64,000 nt of DNA from NCBI GenBank assembly GCA_000697665.1, contig KL197742.1, positions 335,515-399,514 on the forward strand, in the 5' to 3' direction. Position numbers and translations under genes: made by a program. Positions 10,036 through 22,025 of this stretch are shown piece after piece (the stretch's first letter is position 1; each line of letters begins with the position of its first letter). The notes beneath the pieces were generated by a model, which was not told the DNA's origin, did no database searches, and worked only from the letters and a program-made list of their open reading frames with translations. Origin of the DNA: Jaapia argillacea MUCL 33604 (Eukaryota; Basidiomycota; Agaricomycetes; Jaapiales; Jaapiaceae).

Positions 10036-13000
10036 ATGATGCTATGTCGCAGCCAGATAAGACTGGCGCGGTTCACTGGAGGGCTCCGTGTTTCAGGAGT
10101 GAAGGGATACCACAACGACAGTTTTGGATTTAGGAAACCTAGGGAGTTTGACTTACCTGACTGTCAGTTCCTGCGTCGCTATCTGCTGTAACGCAAGCCT
10201 AACCCCAGTGCAGACACCCCAACGCAACTGTCCAACCGAACGACCAACGCCCCTCTGTTGCGCTACGTCGATTCGATGCGGACACACGGCCACCGGGCTG
10301 CCCGAATCGACCCTCTCGACCTCATGCAGCGAGAGGAAGTCCTCGCGTTGGATCCGGCGAGGTATGGCCTGGTCCACCCGGAAGCGATATACGACGTCAA
10401 TGGGATTGTGTGGAATGGTCCCTTTGAGACACAAGAGGACGGTAAGGAAGAATGGACTTTGGACCAGATCAGAAATCATATGAGGGCTACCTATGTCGGA
10501 AGGATTGCGTACGAGTATATGCACTCGCCGTCAAAGACGGAGAGATTGTGGTTCTCCCATCTTCTCGAGTCCCAGTCCTCCCCTTCCTCGACCAACCGGG
10601 TTGACGAGACTACCCAGAAGCGCCGTATTCATACCCTCCTTTCAAACTCTGAAGCATTCGACCAGTTTTTAGCGACAAAGTTCCCCTCACTTAAACGATA
10701 TGGGCTGGAAGGTGGAGAGTCCATGTTGCCAGCGTTGGACGAGTTGTTTAGGGTCGCTTCACTTGGTTCGTGTCCACTCCCCTCCCTCACCCCTCTTCTT
10801 TGTCTTCTGAACACTAACTAGTGCCCATCCCTAGCCGGCATCGAACACATAATCCTAGCAATGCCCCACCGCGGCCGTCTCAACCTCCTAACCGGGCTAT
10901 TAGGTTACGACCCTACAGCTCTCTTTGCCAAAATCAAAGGTGGGAATGAATGGGACGAAGAGCTTGGAGCTCAGGGTGATGTTATCAGTCATTTGTGTGA
11001 GTTTCGTCGCGAATCTGTCGGTGTATGCGTGAACGCCCAGTTAGTAGTTCCTCCTACGCGCCCGTGCTAATTCCTTTTCTGTCGGTCCGTGATAGTTACG
11101 TCGCCCACTCTTCAATATGAAGGAGCCTCGAAACCGATCAAAGTATCGTTATTACCGAACCCTTCTCATCTGGGTACGTCTCCCTCGCCCTTCCTTCTCT
11201 GACCGTCTCTCCTTTATTCACTCCCCTACTCAAACGCATCCATTTCTCTCGCCCTACCACCCGTTTTGCTTACCCCTTCATCCATCTCCGACCCACAGAA
11301 GCAGTAAATCCGATAGCACTAGGCAAGACACGCGCTAAACAACATTCCCTACTTAAATCTTCACCGGAAGATTGTATGCTTGGTGATAAAGTTATGTGTG
11401 TCCAGTTACATGGTGTACGTCTCTCTGCTTTTATCTCGCATCGTTCGCCTTTCCTTCCCTCATTTCTTTCGCGACACTAACCCATCTTTCACCTTCTCTA
11501 TAGGATGCGAGCTTCACGGGTCAAGGAGTGGTCATGGAGACACTTGGTCTTAGTGAGTTGCATGTTTCCTTCGTTATTCTGCGAATTTTTTCTTTTTCTT
11601 TTTTGAGTTGAACGTGAGGTTTTCTTGTGGAACGCTGGCGTGATGAAATGCTGTCTGGGGCATTGATTCGTTCTTTCTTCGTTGGAGATTTGACGCCCTG
11701 CCCGAGCATATACGAACCTCTTGATTCATGGTGTTTCTGACAGGTAACTTGCCGCATTATACAAGTGGAGGCAGTGTTCATATCGTCGTCAAGTAAGTCT
11801 CCTTCTCACCTCTTCCTCCTCACCTCCCCTCCCGTACTCAACTCTGGACTGTGGACTCCCTACAGCAACAAGTCTGTCCACGATTTCGCTATCTTACAAT
11901 TGACTTGACGGCTAATTTGACGGCTTCTGGCGTTTAGTATTGGGTATACTACCCCTTCGTCTGAAGCGAGGTCTTCGCTTTATTGTAGTGATATTGGGAA
12001 GATGATACATGCGCCTGTTTTACATGTTAATGGGGATTATCCGGAAGGTGCGTACCGAGTCTCTTTATGTTCTGTTTGACCCATCCTCTCCTTTTCTTCT
12101 TAACCCCCTCTTGATATCACCTGAGGGTGCCTTCGGTGTCTAGTTTCCTATCAAATCTGTTGGTGATTGATTCGGCGCTGATGGATGTTTTGTGCTTTTC
12201 GTGGCAGACGTGGCGAGGGCTATGGATACTGCGTTCAAGTATAGGAATTATTTCAGGAAGGATGTTATTGTGGATTTGATCGTTTATAGACGATGGTACG
12301 TGCTCCTTTCTTTTCCTTCTCCCTGTCCAACTGTCCGCTGGAGGAGAAATCGGTGGACCTTTGGGATGAGAATCGGATTGATGGTTATGAGAAGCACACT
12401 GATGAAGAATGCTTTACGTAGGGGTCACAATGAGCTTGACGAACCAGCTTTTACGCAGCCCTTGATGTATGACAAGATTAGGTCGAGGAGGAGTGTGCCG
12501 AGGTTATACGAGGATCGGTTGGTCGTACGTTGCTCTCCTCCTATTTTCTCCCTCTCCTTCCCGGTCTGCTTCCCTCTGCCTCCTCGGGGCTCCCGCGTAT
12601 CATTTCGTCCCTGAACTCTGAACTAAAATCGACATGTCGACTAACAGGATGAACAAACTCTTACACCGGAATCTGCTTCTTCCGTTCGAGCCGCTTATAA
12701 AACCCACCTCGAAACAGCACTGTCCAAAGTGGAGTCTTATCGTCCTCCTTCAGCTTCGTCCACTCTTGGCCAAGGTAAGTTCATTCCTTGATGCAACATC
12801 TCATTGACTGACAGGTTGGTGGATTTTGGAATAGGTCAATGGAAGGGGATTGTTTGGCCTGCGAGTAAGGATGCTGAACCGGATGTCGAGACGGGTGTTG
12901 AAGGTACTAAGTTGAGGGAGGTTGGGAGAGCTAGTGTTGGTGTGCCGAAGGGATTCGTGCGTACCTCGTTTCTTTCTTGTCTGCTTCGAAGATGTGTGTT

Positions 13001-14685
13001 GAAGAGATGTGGGGATTGGGTAGGAAATCCATCCGAGGTTGCAGAGACATGTGAAGAGTCGACTGCAAAGTTTGGAAGAGGGGAATGGGAAGGGGTTGGA
13101 TTGGGCTACCGCTGAGGTTAGTCTTTTCTCCTTCCATCGGGAAAACAAATTGTGATGGGTTGGGTGTGGTAGGCTATGGCGTTTGGAAGCTTGATGTTGG
13201 AAGGGTATGACGTTCGGATATCGGGTCAGGATGTCGGGAGGGGGACTTTTAGTCATCGGTGAGTCCCCGTTTTACCTTCGAAAGAGCATGGATGGTGATA
13301 TGCGTTTTTTGGGGGAAGGCATGCGATGTTGGTTGACCAGACGAATGAGAAGGTTGCTGTACCTTTGAATGCGGAGCTTGGTTCGGAGGGGAAGTTGGAG
13401 TTGGCAAATAGTAAGTGTTTTTGAGCGTTGGTGGTTGAACTTAAAGCTCATGATGGTTGTTAGGTTCGCTCAGCGAGATGGCGGTACTTGGGGTGAGTTT
13501 TCCTTCCATGAGATTTGGGGTGGATGAGTTGAGCTGAAGGTGTGGTTTGTAGTTTGAGTACGGAGTGAGCTGGGAGAGACCGAATTTGTTACCGATTTGG
13601 GAGGCCCAGGTTAGTTGATCATATTCTACGCTGGAATGGTGTTGATAGTGGACGTCTGGTTTATAGTTTGGCGACTTCTTCAACGGTGCTCAAGTAAATG
13701 GTTTCTTGCATCTTGATGGTTAAGAAACGCCGCTGACTCGTTTGTGTAGGTGATAATTGACACATTCATCACGTCTGGAGAGAGTAAGTACTTGTGTGGA
13801 TCTGGAGAATATTGATTCTGATGGGGACGTTACTAGCGAAATGGCTTAAGCAAAGCGGGATCGTGATGCTACTCCCTCATGGCCTCGATGGTGCAGGTCC
13901 CGAACATTCATCTTCACGTTTGGAGCGTTGGCTTCAGGTAGGCGTATTTAACCTCCCCCTCGATGACGATGTAGCTGAAATGGAAGTGGTTTGATAGTTG
14001 ACGAATGATCGGTACGAACCCGCCGACTCGTATGCCAATGTGAATATGCACGTTGTATTCCCGACGACACCGGCGCAGTATTTCCATTTGTTGAGAAGAC
14101 AGATGAAGAGGAACTTTAGGAAACCTTTGGTTGTGGCTGCTCCGAAGGGGCTTCTTCGACTTCCTGTACGTTTCATTCGTCCTTACTTTGCTTTTCATCT
14201 CTTGACGGATTGATGGGGAGCAGGCGGCGACCTCGACGCTTGAGGAATTGGAAGTGGGGACGAAGTTCGAACCGATCTTACCTGATCCGATTGCACGAAG
14301 GGAGACAGTCGAGCGGATAGTCCTTCTCACGGGAAAGATCTACTACGACCTAATCAAGGAACGACAAGCACGCGACATGACCGACCGAGTAGCCTTCATT
14401 CGCATCGAAGAATTGAGTCCATTCCCATTCTCCCAACTTAAGCAAACCTTGAAGGGTTATATGGGGAATGCGAAAGAGGTTGTTTGGCTCCAGGAGGAAT
14501 CGAGGAATCAGGGTGCGTTTGGACATGTTGAAGGGAGGATCAATGTTGTGTTGGGTGAGTTGGGATGGGCAGGGAGAATGCGGTATATAGGTAGGAGGGA
14601 GAGTGCGGTGCCTGCTCCTGGTGTTGGTGCTGTGTACAAGAGGGAGCAGGCGGAGATTATTGGGTCCGCTTTTGAAGGGTTGTAG
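10036..14685 (+). CDS. DHTKD1: 2-oxoadipate dehydrogenase E1 (DHTKD1-type 2-oxoglutarate dehydrogenase-like)
   Basis: Thiamine-diphosphate-dependent E1 that oxidatively decarboxylates 2-oxoadipate (lysine/tryptophan breakdown) in mitochondria. The N-terminus from ATG 10036 ([13 protein letters not shown]) is basic and presequence-like. Exon 1 joins 10214 to read [17 protein letters not shown], then [20 protein letters not shown]. Further blocks in order: [29 protein letters not shown], cofactor region [12 protein letters not shown] and [35 protein letters not shown], then the transketolase-like half ([20 protein letters not shown]) and the C-terminal [16 protein letters not shown]. The GLLGYDP and short N-terminus match DHTKD1 rather than the larger OGDH. 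Many introns; one exon is only 6 nt (11866-11871). No break seen. A 36-codon in-frame upstream extension exists (ATG 9928). Confidence 0.93.
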
Positions 14686-15452
14686 GGTCGTTGGGAAAGT
14701 GGGTTTGGGTATCGTGGGCTATGTGGATTTACGTCATCGGAGGCGATGATTCTGCGAGTGATTTAACTGAGAGCTCGAGAAGTTGCCGTGGGAGCATATC
14801 GTGAACCTTGGATAGCTGTGCAAACGAGTCTGCAATGTTACGCGAATGCACGAATCGCGATCTACGACGATGCTACGGTTGTCCCTGACTCACACTAGTA
14901 CTGGGTGACGTGCCAAGTGAAATTGCCAACACCCACCTTCTGACTCCATAAGTCAATTATAAGTACGGAACGCCATCAGCTACGCCACCACCATGACGCT
15001 GTTGGGGTGTCCCCGAATTACGTATGAAACTCATACTGCATTGTCGTTCCACACTCTGGCACTGTCGACCTCTCCACGAGGTACCTCCTATAACATGCCG
15101 GAAATCCAGCGGTATGCTCGCCCTCTCGACTCGGAAAGCTGTTCATCCCTTTTCTCTCCGTCAGGGTGGAGGTGTGTACGAAGACAGAATCAAGACGTAT
15201 ATATGGAGATTCTCTCAGATACGGAGCCTGAGGCGGATGAGTTTCATCCACAAGCGAACTGATTAAGAACAGCACCGGGATTGGGGGTTATTATATGAGG
15301 CCCACACACTACACCCACGGCCAGTGGCCACTCCATCGCTACATCTACCCTTATCACCAGTCGACGAGAAGACACCTAAATATCTGAATAGCACCCGCCG
15401 CAGGTCTCTCTCGAAAACCAATCCATCTGAAACGGTATTCGATATTGGGCCA
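14686..15452. other. Intergenic
   Basis: DHTKD1 3' side and promoter side of 7-TM gene A. An open frame from ATG 15324 runs in frame into gene A's first exon (about 43 extra codons, MATPSLHLPLSPVDEK...); I start gene A at the family-conserved MCG instead, but a longer N-terminus is possible. Confidence 0.4.
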
Positions 15453-17029
15453 ATGTGTGGGGAGGAAAACTACAAGGTCAGTTCCTCGCCACCACTGCAA
15501 AGCTAATCTGACCATCCATATCCGTTTTGACGGTGCGCCATGACAACGGTGTTCGCTCCACGCACGACCTTGATATCTAACACAAGTAAAGTAGGGTCAG
15601 ACGGTCCTCTATGGTATGTGCGCCACCCCACATATGATCTACACGACCTCTGATCTCGTTGCAGGAATCTATATCCCTATATTTATAGGATGCGCCTATG
15701 TGTGTCTCTACGTGCGGCCTCACAGGTATCTCCTCATGGCTGCCACCGCGATGTTCGTCCTATGCACCATCCAGGCCATCCTGACATTCTTGACGGTATT
15801 ATACACCCCGGATATCATTTTTAACACCACATGTGAAGCTGGCGTTTGCGTTTCCTGCAAAGGGGATAACCTTGCTCGTGCGAATGAGATCAATATTCAG
15901 AACAGACTGGGTTTGGTTGCCATACCGGTAATTTCTGTGAACCAGTACGTTCGTCTAGTATTCTAATCATCGATGCACATATTGACAGCACCACCTCCAG
16001 GCTCATCACGGAGGGATTTTTGGTGCGTCTCTATCAATATTCCAACTGCCTGCGACAACTCGACCGAATTCGCTGCTGGCAGATCTATCGAGCTTACGTG
16101 GTCTGGAAATGCAACATCTGGATCACGGTTATTCCTACCTTTGCACTCCTGGCTGTTATCGGTAAGTGATCTTCGATTATGGATGTTTATAGCTAACCAA
16201 GGTTCCGTCTAGTTTGTAGGTTCATACAAACCGATCATCTCGCACATACGTACTTTGCCGGGGTGACGGCTCTTCATAACGATACAATACTTCCCACATC
16301 ATTTGGACCTGAGCTACCAGACCCGTTGGGAGAAGTATCGGACATACTTTTGATGACAACCAGTGTTCTTACAACAATTTTGATTGGTATGTTAGTTTAG
16401 TGGTTTGCTTGCCGGGTATTGACGTTCACCAGCCTCCCGCATCTGGTGGTTGACTCGAGACTTTGATGCAACGCTTGGCAAGCGCGCCACGAAGAAGTAC
16501 CGTCGAGCGATGCGCCTGATGTAGGTGTTTATCATTATTCGCCTTTGTGAGGCATTGGCTGAATATTCTGGAGTGTCGAGTCGGGTATGATTTATGCTAT
16601 ATCCATCGTCGCCGATATCGTTTTTGCCTTGACGTACCCTGACATTTTCCCTGTATGTTGCCCCTCTTCTCGTCTCTGCTTATCTGAGGAGTATGCGATG
16701 TATAGGCTATACCCTCGGTCGTCACGAACCCAATTGGCGTAGTATAATCGTTCTTTTCGTCATCAATTACTGACTCTTATCTCCCACAGGGAATCATCCC
16801 GACACTCAGCATCATTCTTACCAGTCTAACCAAGACTGCGGAACAGGGGGCAATCCTTGACCCGAAGCCAGCACCTGTTTACCAGCTTCATTCCACAACG
16901 AGAGTGTTGGATTCGGACAAGTCAATATCTGACGCATTATCGTCCCAACTGGCGGTAGGTGGGAGTGAGTTGTCTGACCGTGGACAACTCCTACCCGAGG
17001 TTGGCTGTGGCGGCGGGAAGGTAGATTAG
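15453..17029 (+). CDS. Agaricomycete 7-TM-like membrane protein, copy A
   Basis: Member of a large, uncharacterised mushroom family of multi-pass membrane proteins; function unknown. The start codon is chosen by the Met-Cys-Gly shared with copies B, C and D: exon 1 15453-15476 (MCGEENYK), mini-exon 15601-15613 (TVLYG), then 15665 onward IYIPIFIGCAYVCLYV. Later exons give QLITEGFL, IYRAYVVWKCN, a loop with LPDPLGEVSDIL, ASRIWWLTRDFDATLG, VESGMIYAISIV and the final GIIPTLSIILTSL plus a polar tail ending in GGGKVD. About seven hydrophobic segments. Intron positions coincide with those in copies B-D, so the genes are true paralogues. More divergent from B, C and D than C is from D. Confidence 0.8.
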
Positions 17030-18435
17030 AGCACGGTTAGCGACATCGACACATAGGTACCACTGAACACCTCATAACATACACTACTATGCCATAGGTA
17101 CATACCCGTAATGGCGATGACCTCTCCCACATTTCCGACTAACCTCTTTTGCTTCTCCCTCACCGTGCTTATTCCCCTTGCCCGGCTTCCGTCGGGATAT
17201 ACCTTCCAAACCCTCTCCCCATCAACATCTAATTGCCTTCTAGGAAATTCATCATAATAACGCGCGGAACAATGTTGGCCAATAGTTTCGGAACTTGCTC
17301 CCGATGCTGGTGCCGTGCTCCAAAGGGTCGGAGAGGAGGACACCTCGCGATGTCCGGCATCCACCTAAGATATTTCTGGTGGCCAGTCATAGATTGAACT
17401 CGACTCAGTGATCCTTTGCGACTTGATTTCTGATGAGCTCGTTATCTCGCCGCCTCCTCCTTTAGCAGTCAAGCCAGTTCCGTGGAGTATTTCTGGTACT
17501 GGTGACCCTTTTATCCAATGTGTCGCAACGTTAATAACAAAAATCCAACACGGTCGTGAATAACCGGTAATAACTCCCTTCAATTGTGCCCGAGCCACCG
17601 CCGTTGCTAACACGGATAGAAATCGACGGGAGGGGGAGGGATTACTCACGGAGCACTATCTGAGAGGGAACAGTCAAATCGAATGTTGGATCGGATTTGG
17701 TGGGTCTCTCGACTCTCATGGATGGGTGAGCGCACTGCTATCCTGGGGAAATATGGGTGTCCCGTCGGGCAGGTCAGAACGCCGTTGATTTTTGCGAGTG
17801 GTCACAAGGAGGGTACCGCATGGGCCCATCCTTGGAGAGCTGTGCATATCTACGAGTCGTTGGCGAGGATGGGCCGGCGAGAACGGGCAGTTGCGATGAT
17901 CGCAAATAGCCTGGGTGAATGCCAAGAGAATACCCTGCTTTCCATGATTCTTATTACACCATTCCAGGAACAGGTCATGGAACGTTTTCCTTGCAAGCTT
18001 GCCTTGCTGAACTTTCAACTCTCAGTTGAAATCAGGTCGAACACTATTTGGAGGGGATTAGGACTTGAATGGAAACCCACGTGGTTTAGAGTTGGCTGTC
18101 AAGGCGTCATTCCATGATCCTCGAGGCTGCATTGAAATGTTGAACTCAAAAGCGCCCAGCATTGAGACAAACTTCCATGATATCAGCAGGTCATCATGAA
18201 CCTCGTTATGTCTAAAGTTTGTCTCCGCTGCACAGTTTCGCCGAGTGCGCGTAGCCTATGCCGAGTCTTGGCGTTATCTTTGACGAGAGACTTCTCCCGT
18301 GTCCACACCGCCTCTTCTCTCCGACCCCCCACAATCGTCAGCCTCTCCATATGGAGCAGGGTTTCCTGTTATAAGACACAAAAATACGCAAAACCGTCTC
18401 ATTTCTGCCCTCTTTGACCTCTGAACGAGACTATC
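17030..18435. other. Region without a supported gene
   Basis: About 1.4 kb. Open frames on minus (17026-17364 with RARGISTVREKQKRLVGN; 17365-17649) and plus (17683-18117) exist but resemble nothing I know. The two minus frames could be exons of one small gene convergent with copy A, but the junction phases do not work out cleanly. The last 250 bp should hold the promoter of the first Gly-rich gene. Confidence 0.35.
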
Positions 18436-19429
18436 ATGTTCGTACCGTTTCTGTCCACTCCACGTGACCGAAGTAAACGCAGTCTGTATCGACGGAAAGG
18501 TGGGGGTGGTAAAGGTGGAGGAAGTAGTGGTAAGGGTGGTGGCAGCAGCGGGAGTGGTAGTAAAGGCGGTGGGACAAGCTCTGTGGGTCTCTCTGGCGGA
18601 AAGACAGCAAATGGGAAGAGTAGTGCGACGGCGTATGGGAGTGGAGGAGGCAAGGTTACGACTATCCCTTCCGGTCAGCCGTTCGCGGGTAGAACGGCTG
18701 GAGGTGCGAGTAGGAGTCAGGTGTATGGAACGAGGTCTTATGGGAGTGGGTATCCTGGTACGAGCGGGTTGGGAGTTGCTGGGAGAGGGTTTCCATTTTA
18801 TTTTTGGCCGATTGTTTGGGGTGGTGGTTTGGGAATAGGGGGAGCGTACTTGTTTGACCATGAGGTGAGTGTTCATCCTGACATGTTTTCGTTCAATCTC
18901 TTAACCAACCAACTTGTAGTATGGCGATCCGACCAATTCGAGTAGACCTGGAGGTGCCTTGTACCAAGCATCATTCATTTCCATCGAACAAAACTCCACA
19001 TTCCACGTCCTGGCAGACAATTCAACCCTCACTTCTCTAATCTCCTCCATTCAATCAAATTGTTCATTCGATCTATCATCATCGTCACCCACACCCTCAG
19101 CATACTACTCAAACTCTACTTCCCCTCGACCTGAACAAGCGATCCAATATTATCGTTCGTCGAGTGTGGTGTTGACACTCGATGGGTATAACAACACTGC
19201 GGCACTGACGGCCGGTGCGGATGGGAATGATAATGTTACAGTGACGGATGTTCCTTTACCTGGATGGGTGAATGGGACGACGATGGATTGCTTGAACCAG
19301 ACGATCGGAGCGGCTGTGCCGTTGATTGATGGGGCGTCAAGTCTTAGGTGGGGTGCTTCGTCTGGATTAAGTATGGGGGTTCTTGGATTTGGATGGGTGG
19401 TTTGGTGGGCGTTGGAGTTAGTTCTGTGA
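18436..19429 (+). CDS. Gly-rich conserved protein, tandem copy 1
   Basis: Unknown function. Join 18436-18864 and 18920-19429 (55-bp intron) gives 312 residues. The N-terminus MFVPFLSTPRDRSKRSLYRR is followed by Gly/Lys/Ser repeats (KGGGSSGKGGGSSG), SVGLSGGKTANGKS, an aromatic hydrophobic core GRGFPFYFWPIVWGGGLGIG (about residue 118 on), then an N-glycosylation-rich domain (YGDPTNSSRPGGALYQ, STFHVL, PLPGWVNGTTMDCLNQT) and a hydrophobic C-terminus (MGVLGFGWVVWWALELVL) that could be a membrane anchor. Cysteines and Asn-X-Ser/Thr sites suggest an outward-facing C-terminal half; there is no classical N-terminal signal peptide. A tandem paralogue lies 655 bp downstream. Confidence 0.8.
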
Positions 19430-20084
19430 TGTGCCATCGTGAGTTTATTCCATTGGTGAAGAAAGATATGTAGGGCCTTTTGGCTGGCACGCAGCCGCAT
19501 TATGCCATTCGCTTCCTCGACGGGTTTGGAAAACGCTTCACTCCATACCGTACGTTTACGACCGTTGATAATCTACCATCCACGGCGACCTTTGCATTCC
19601 TGGCTTCTATTCTTCACTACTGAAAACAGAACATCATCCACGAATAGTCCAACCACTTCCAAGTCAGCGACGACACTTACTGTATGCACCAAGGAAGCCC
19701 TGGGCAGATTTAGAAGTTGTAGATTCCCTCCCCCCCCCCGATGTTTCTGTGCACGCTTTGAATAATGTCAACAAACCTGCTTTCGAATGGGGAGACGGTT
19801 AACCTCTGCAACTCCGAACGGCGCTTCTGCGTTGCACAGCCACGTGGCACCAGTGCCCACCAGATTACTAAAATAGGCAACCGAGATTGAGCTGGTAAAG
19901 GCTCCAGCCTCCAGGGTGTCTTGGCAGGTCTTCGTACGCAATGGAAAATTCAACATACGTATCATCGCCTCGGCGCACTCCTTCCCTTCTGCATCCCATG
20001 TGGAGGAGCGACATAAATTGTCACGAGTACTGGTCCCACAAAAGCTTGAGCTAGCTTTTCTACCATTGACAAGTACTTTGACTC
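19430..20084. other. Spacer between tandem Gly-rich genes
   Basis: 655 bp; no gene recognised. Contains a C10 run near 19730-19739. Expected to hold the promoter of copy 2. Confidence 0.45.
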
Positions 20085-21143
20085 ATGTTCGTCCCGTTCT
20101 TCACTCGCCGAGAGCAAGACGGCAGACGGTCACTGTTTCGTCGGAAGGGTGGTGGTGGGAAGGGCGGGGGTAGCGGCGGAAAGGGCGGTGGTAGTAGCGG
20201 AAAGGGCGGTGGCAGTGGTGGAAAGGGCGGTGGTAGCAGCAGTAAAGGTTCTGGCTCGAAAGGTGGTGGAAGCTCCACTACGAAAGGGAAGACATCATCC
20301 GTGAGCCTCTCAGGAGGAAAGACGTCCAACGGGAAGAGCACTGCGACTCGATATGGGCACGGTGGTGGAAAGAGTATCGTCATCCCCTCTGGCCAATTAT
20401 TCTCGGGGAGAACCGCAGGTGGGGGTAGTCGTTCCCAAGTCTTTGGTTCACGATACTATGGGAGTGGATATCCTGGGTATCCTGGGATTGGAGTGGCTGG
20501 TAGAGGTTTCCCGTTTTACTTTTGGCCTGTTGTTTGGGGTGGTGGATTGGGATATGGAGGGTCGTATTTGTATGATCATGAGGTTCGTTTCACCTCCCAA
20601 TCATCCGTATTTGCTGGCCTCGTAATGATTGGATTACAGTATGGTGATCCCACCAACTCGAGTCGACCAGGTGGTGCATTATACCAAGCCACCTTTACCT
20701 CAATCGACCAAAACTCAACATTCCACGTCGTCTCAGACGACTCAACTCTAACCTCCCTAATCACCTCTGTTCAATCCAATTGTTCTTCATCAATCACTTC
20801 CTCACCTCCTCCCACCCCCATCCCATATTATTCGAACTCGACTAGCCCATTACCGGAACAAGCGATCCAATATTATCGTTCGTCCAGCGTCGTCTTGTCG
20901 TTAGATGGGTATAATAACACAGCAGCGCTCACTGCGGGCTCGGATGGGAATACCAATGTCACGATACCGGACTTACCGTTACCGACGTGGGTTAATGCGA
21001 CGACGTTGGATTGTTTGAATCAGACTATTGGGGCTGCTGTACCGTTGATCGACGGCGCGGGGAGTTTGAGGTCAGAGGGGTTGGGTTTGGGCCTGTTGGG
21101 AGTTGGGTGGGTGGTTTGGTGGATGATGGGGACGATCGTTTGA
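20085..21143 (+). CDS. Gly-rich conserved protein, tandem copy 2
   Basis: Paralogue of the preceding gene with the same start (MFVPF), same exon layout and same blocks. Join 20085-20582 and 20640-21143 gives 333 residues. The 57-bp intron has no stop and is a multiple of three, so an unspliced read would also be open; the copy 1 intron position and the conserved HEYGDPTNSSRPGG join show it is an intron. The low-complexity Gly/Lys/Ser part is longer than in copy 1. Core GRGFPFYFWPVVWGGGLGYG, lumenal-type domain with several NxS/T sites, and hydrophobic C-terminus (LLGVGWVVWWMMGTIV) are kept. Function unknown. Confidence 0.82.
   Translation: MFVPFFTRREQDGRRSLFRRKGGGGKGGGSGGKGGGSSGKGGGSGGKGGGSSSKGSGSKGGGSSTTKGKTSSVSLSGGKTSNGKSTATRYGHGGGKSIVIPSGQLFSGRTAGGGSRSQVFGSRYYGSGYPGYPGIGVAGRGFPFYFWPVVWGGGLGYGGSYLYDHEVRFTSQSSVFAGLVMIGLQYGDPTNSSRPGGALYQATFTSIDQNSTFHVVSDDSTLTSLITSVQSNCSSSITSSPPPTPIPYYSNSTSPLPEQAIQYYRSSSVVLSLDGYNNTAALTAGSDGNTNVTIPDLPLPTWVNATTLDCLNQTIGAAVPLIDGAGSLRSEGLGLGLLGVGWVVWWMMGTIV
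20148..20262 (+). repeat. Short tandem repeat coding Gly-Lys-Gly-Gly-Gly-Ser-X
   Basis: About five imperfect 21-bp units (GGAAAGGGCGGTGGTAGYRGC type) inside Gly-rich copy 2; copy 1 has fewer units at the matching place. Explains the length difference of the N-terminal parts. Confidence 0.75.
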
Positions 21144-21324
21144 AGAGTGCGTAGTTTCGTGGTATTTATCTTGTATCTTATTAGCAGAATGAGGTTCGAC
21201 CTTGCATCGCTGGAGGTCCTGAAGGTTGAGGGCGAAGTGTGACAAGGTTGGATTAGGTGTTACCGTCAAGACTCCAGCTCACTCAGTACGCTTCCAACGA
21301 CACAAGTCCCAAACTTCTCGATCG

Positions 21325-21525
21325 TTGGTGAAGCGAATGAATTTAGATCCAGAAGAACGAAGGAGCACAGCGACCAAGCGTCGTCGGATAATTGGACGAC
21401 TTGAAAAGGGAAAGGGCGATGTTCAGGTGATCTATACCTACCGTCTCCGCGGAGCATGAGGCTCAACGACGGGGGCCACTTACCATCAACGATGAAACAC
21501 AATATATGCCCGGACTGGGGTGGTT
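21325..21525. repeat. Degenerate direct repeat, copy 1
   Basis: Shares with 21800-22025, in the same order, GAxTTTAGAxCCAGAAGAA, a GGACGACTTGAAAAG / AGGGCTTGAAAGTGG block, CGCTGTTCC/CGATGTTC, a CCGCGGAGCA(C/T)GAGGCT block and GATGAAACACAA. Substitutions and indels throughout; no intact reading frame is shared. Confidence 0.6.
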
Positions 21526-21799
21526 GCAGGGGGATTTTGGGGTTGTATGCGTAGGGGTCCTGGAAATTGGGGATTTGCCAGGTCCTGTGGATCTTGAGCT
21601 CGACGAAATGTGGAGGTTTGGGTTAGGTGTTGCGCTGAATACACAACTTCTACATAAGTTTGCATCGACCCGAGCCCACAACCCAGTCACTCCCTCTCCC
21701 GCCTCAAGGACCGATCATACTTGATATCTCGACCAAGTAATTGTAAATTGGTTCACTTAGCTGCTCGATCCTCCATCAGACACGGACGACAAACGAGTG

Positions 21800-22025
21800 A
21801 ACGATTTTAGACCCAGAAGAAGTAAGGAAGTGGGATTGAACGTGGTCAGAGAGTTGGAACTAGCAGAGTTAAACAACTGAAGGGCTTGAAAGTGGAATGG
21901 CGCTGTTCCAGCGATCCATACCCACATTTATCGCCGCGGAGCACGAGGCTGATTCATGAGGTGACTTCCCTGGATCCTAGACTCGATGATGAAACACAAG
22001 GCATGCTCGGACTCATATACTTGCG
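21800..22025. repeat. Degenerate direct repeat, copy 2
   Basis: Second copy of the block at 21325-21525; best-kept landmark is CGCGGAGCACGAGGCT at about 21935. Confidence 0.6.

Noticed and set aside
10036-14685. Calling the E1 gene OGDH (2-oxoglutarate dehydrogenase)
   Set aside because: The short N-terminus and the [12 protein letters not shown] and SHLF-type segments match the DHTKD1 branch better.
18274-18876. 200-codon minus frame over Gly-rich copy 1
   Set aside because: Antisense shadow of the Gly/Ser repeats; the plus frame has a paralogue with conserved splice site.
20060-20383. Pro-rich 107-codon minus frame
   Set aside because: Complement of the GGT/GGC-rich repeat of copy 2; poly-Pro arises from poly-Gly.
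20583-20639. Treating Gly-rich copy 2 as a single uninterrupted frame
   Set aside because: The 57-bp stretch is open by chance (multiple of three); copy 1 has a stop-causing intron at the same place and the flanking residues join as in copy 1.
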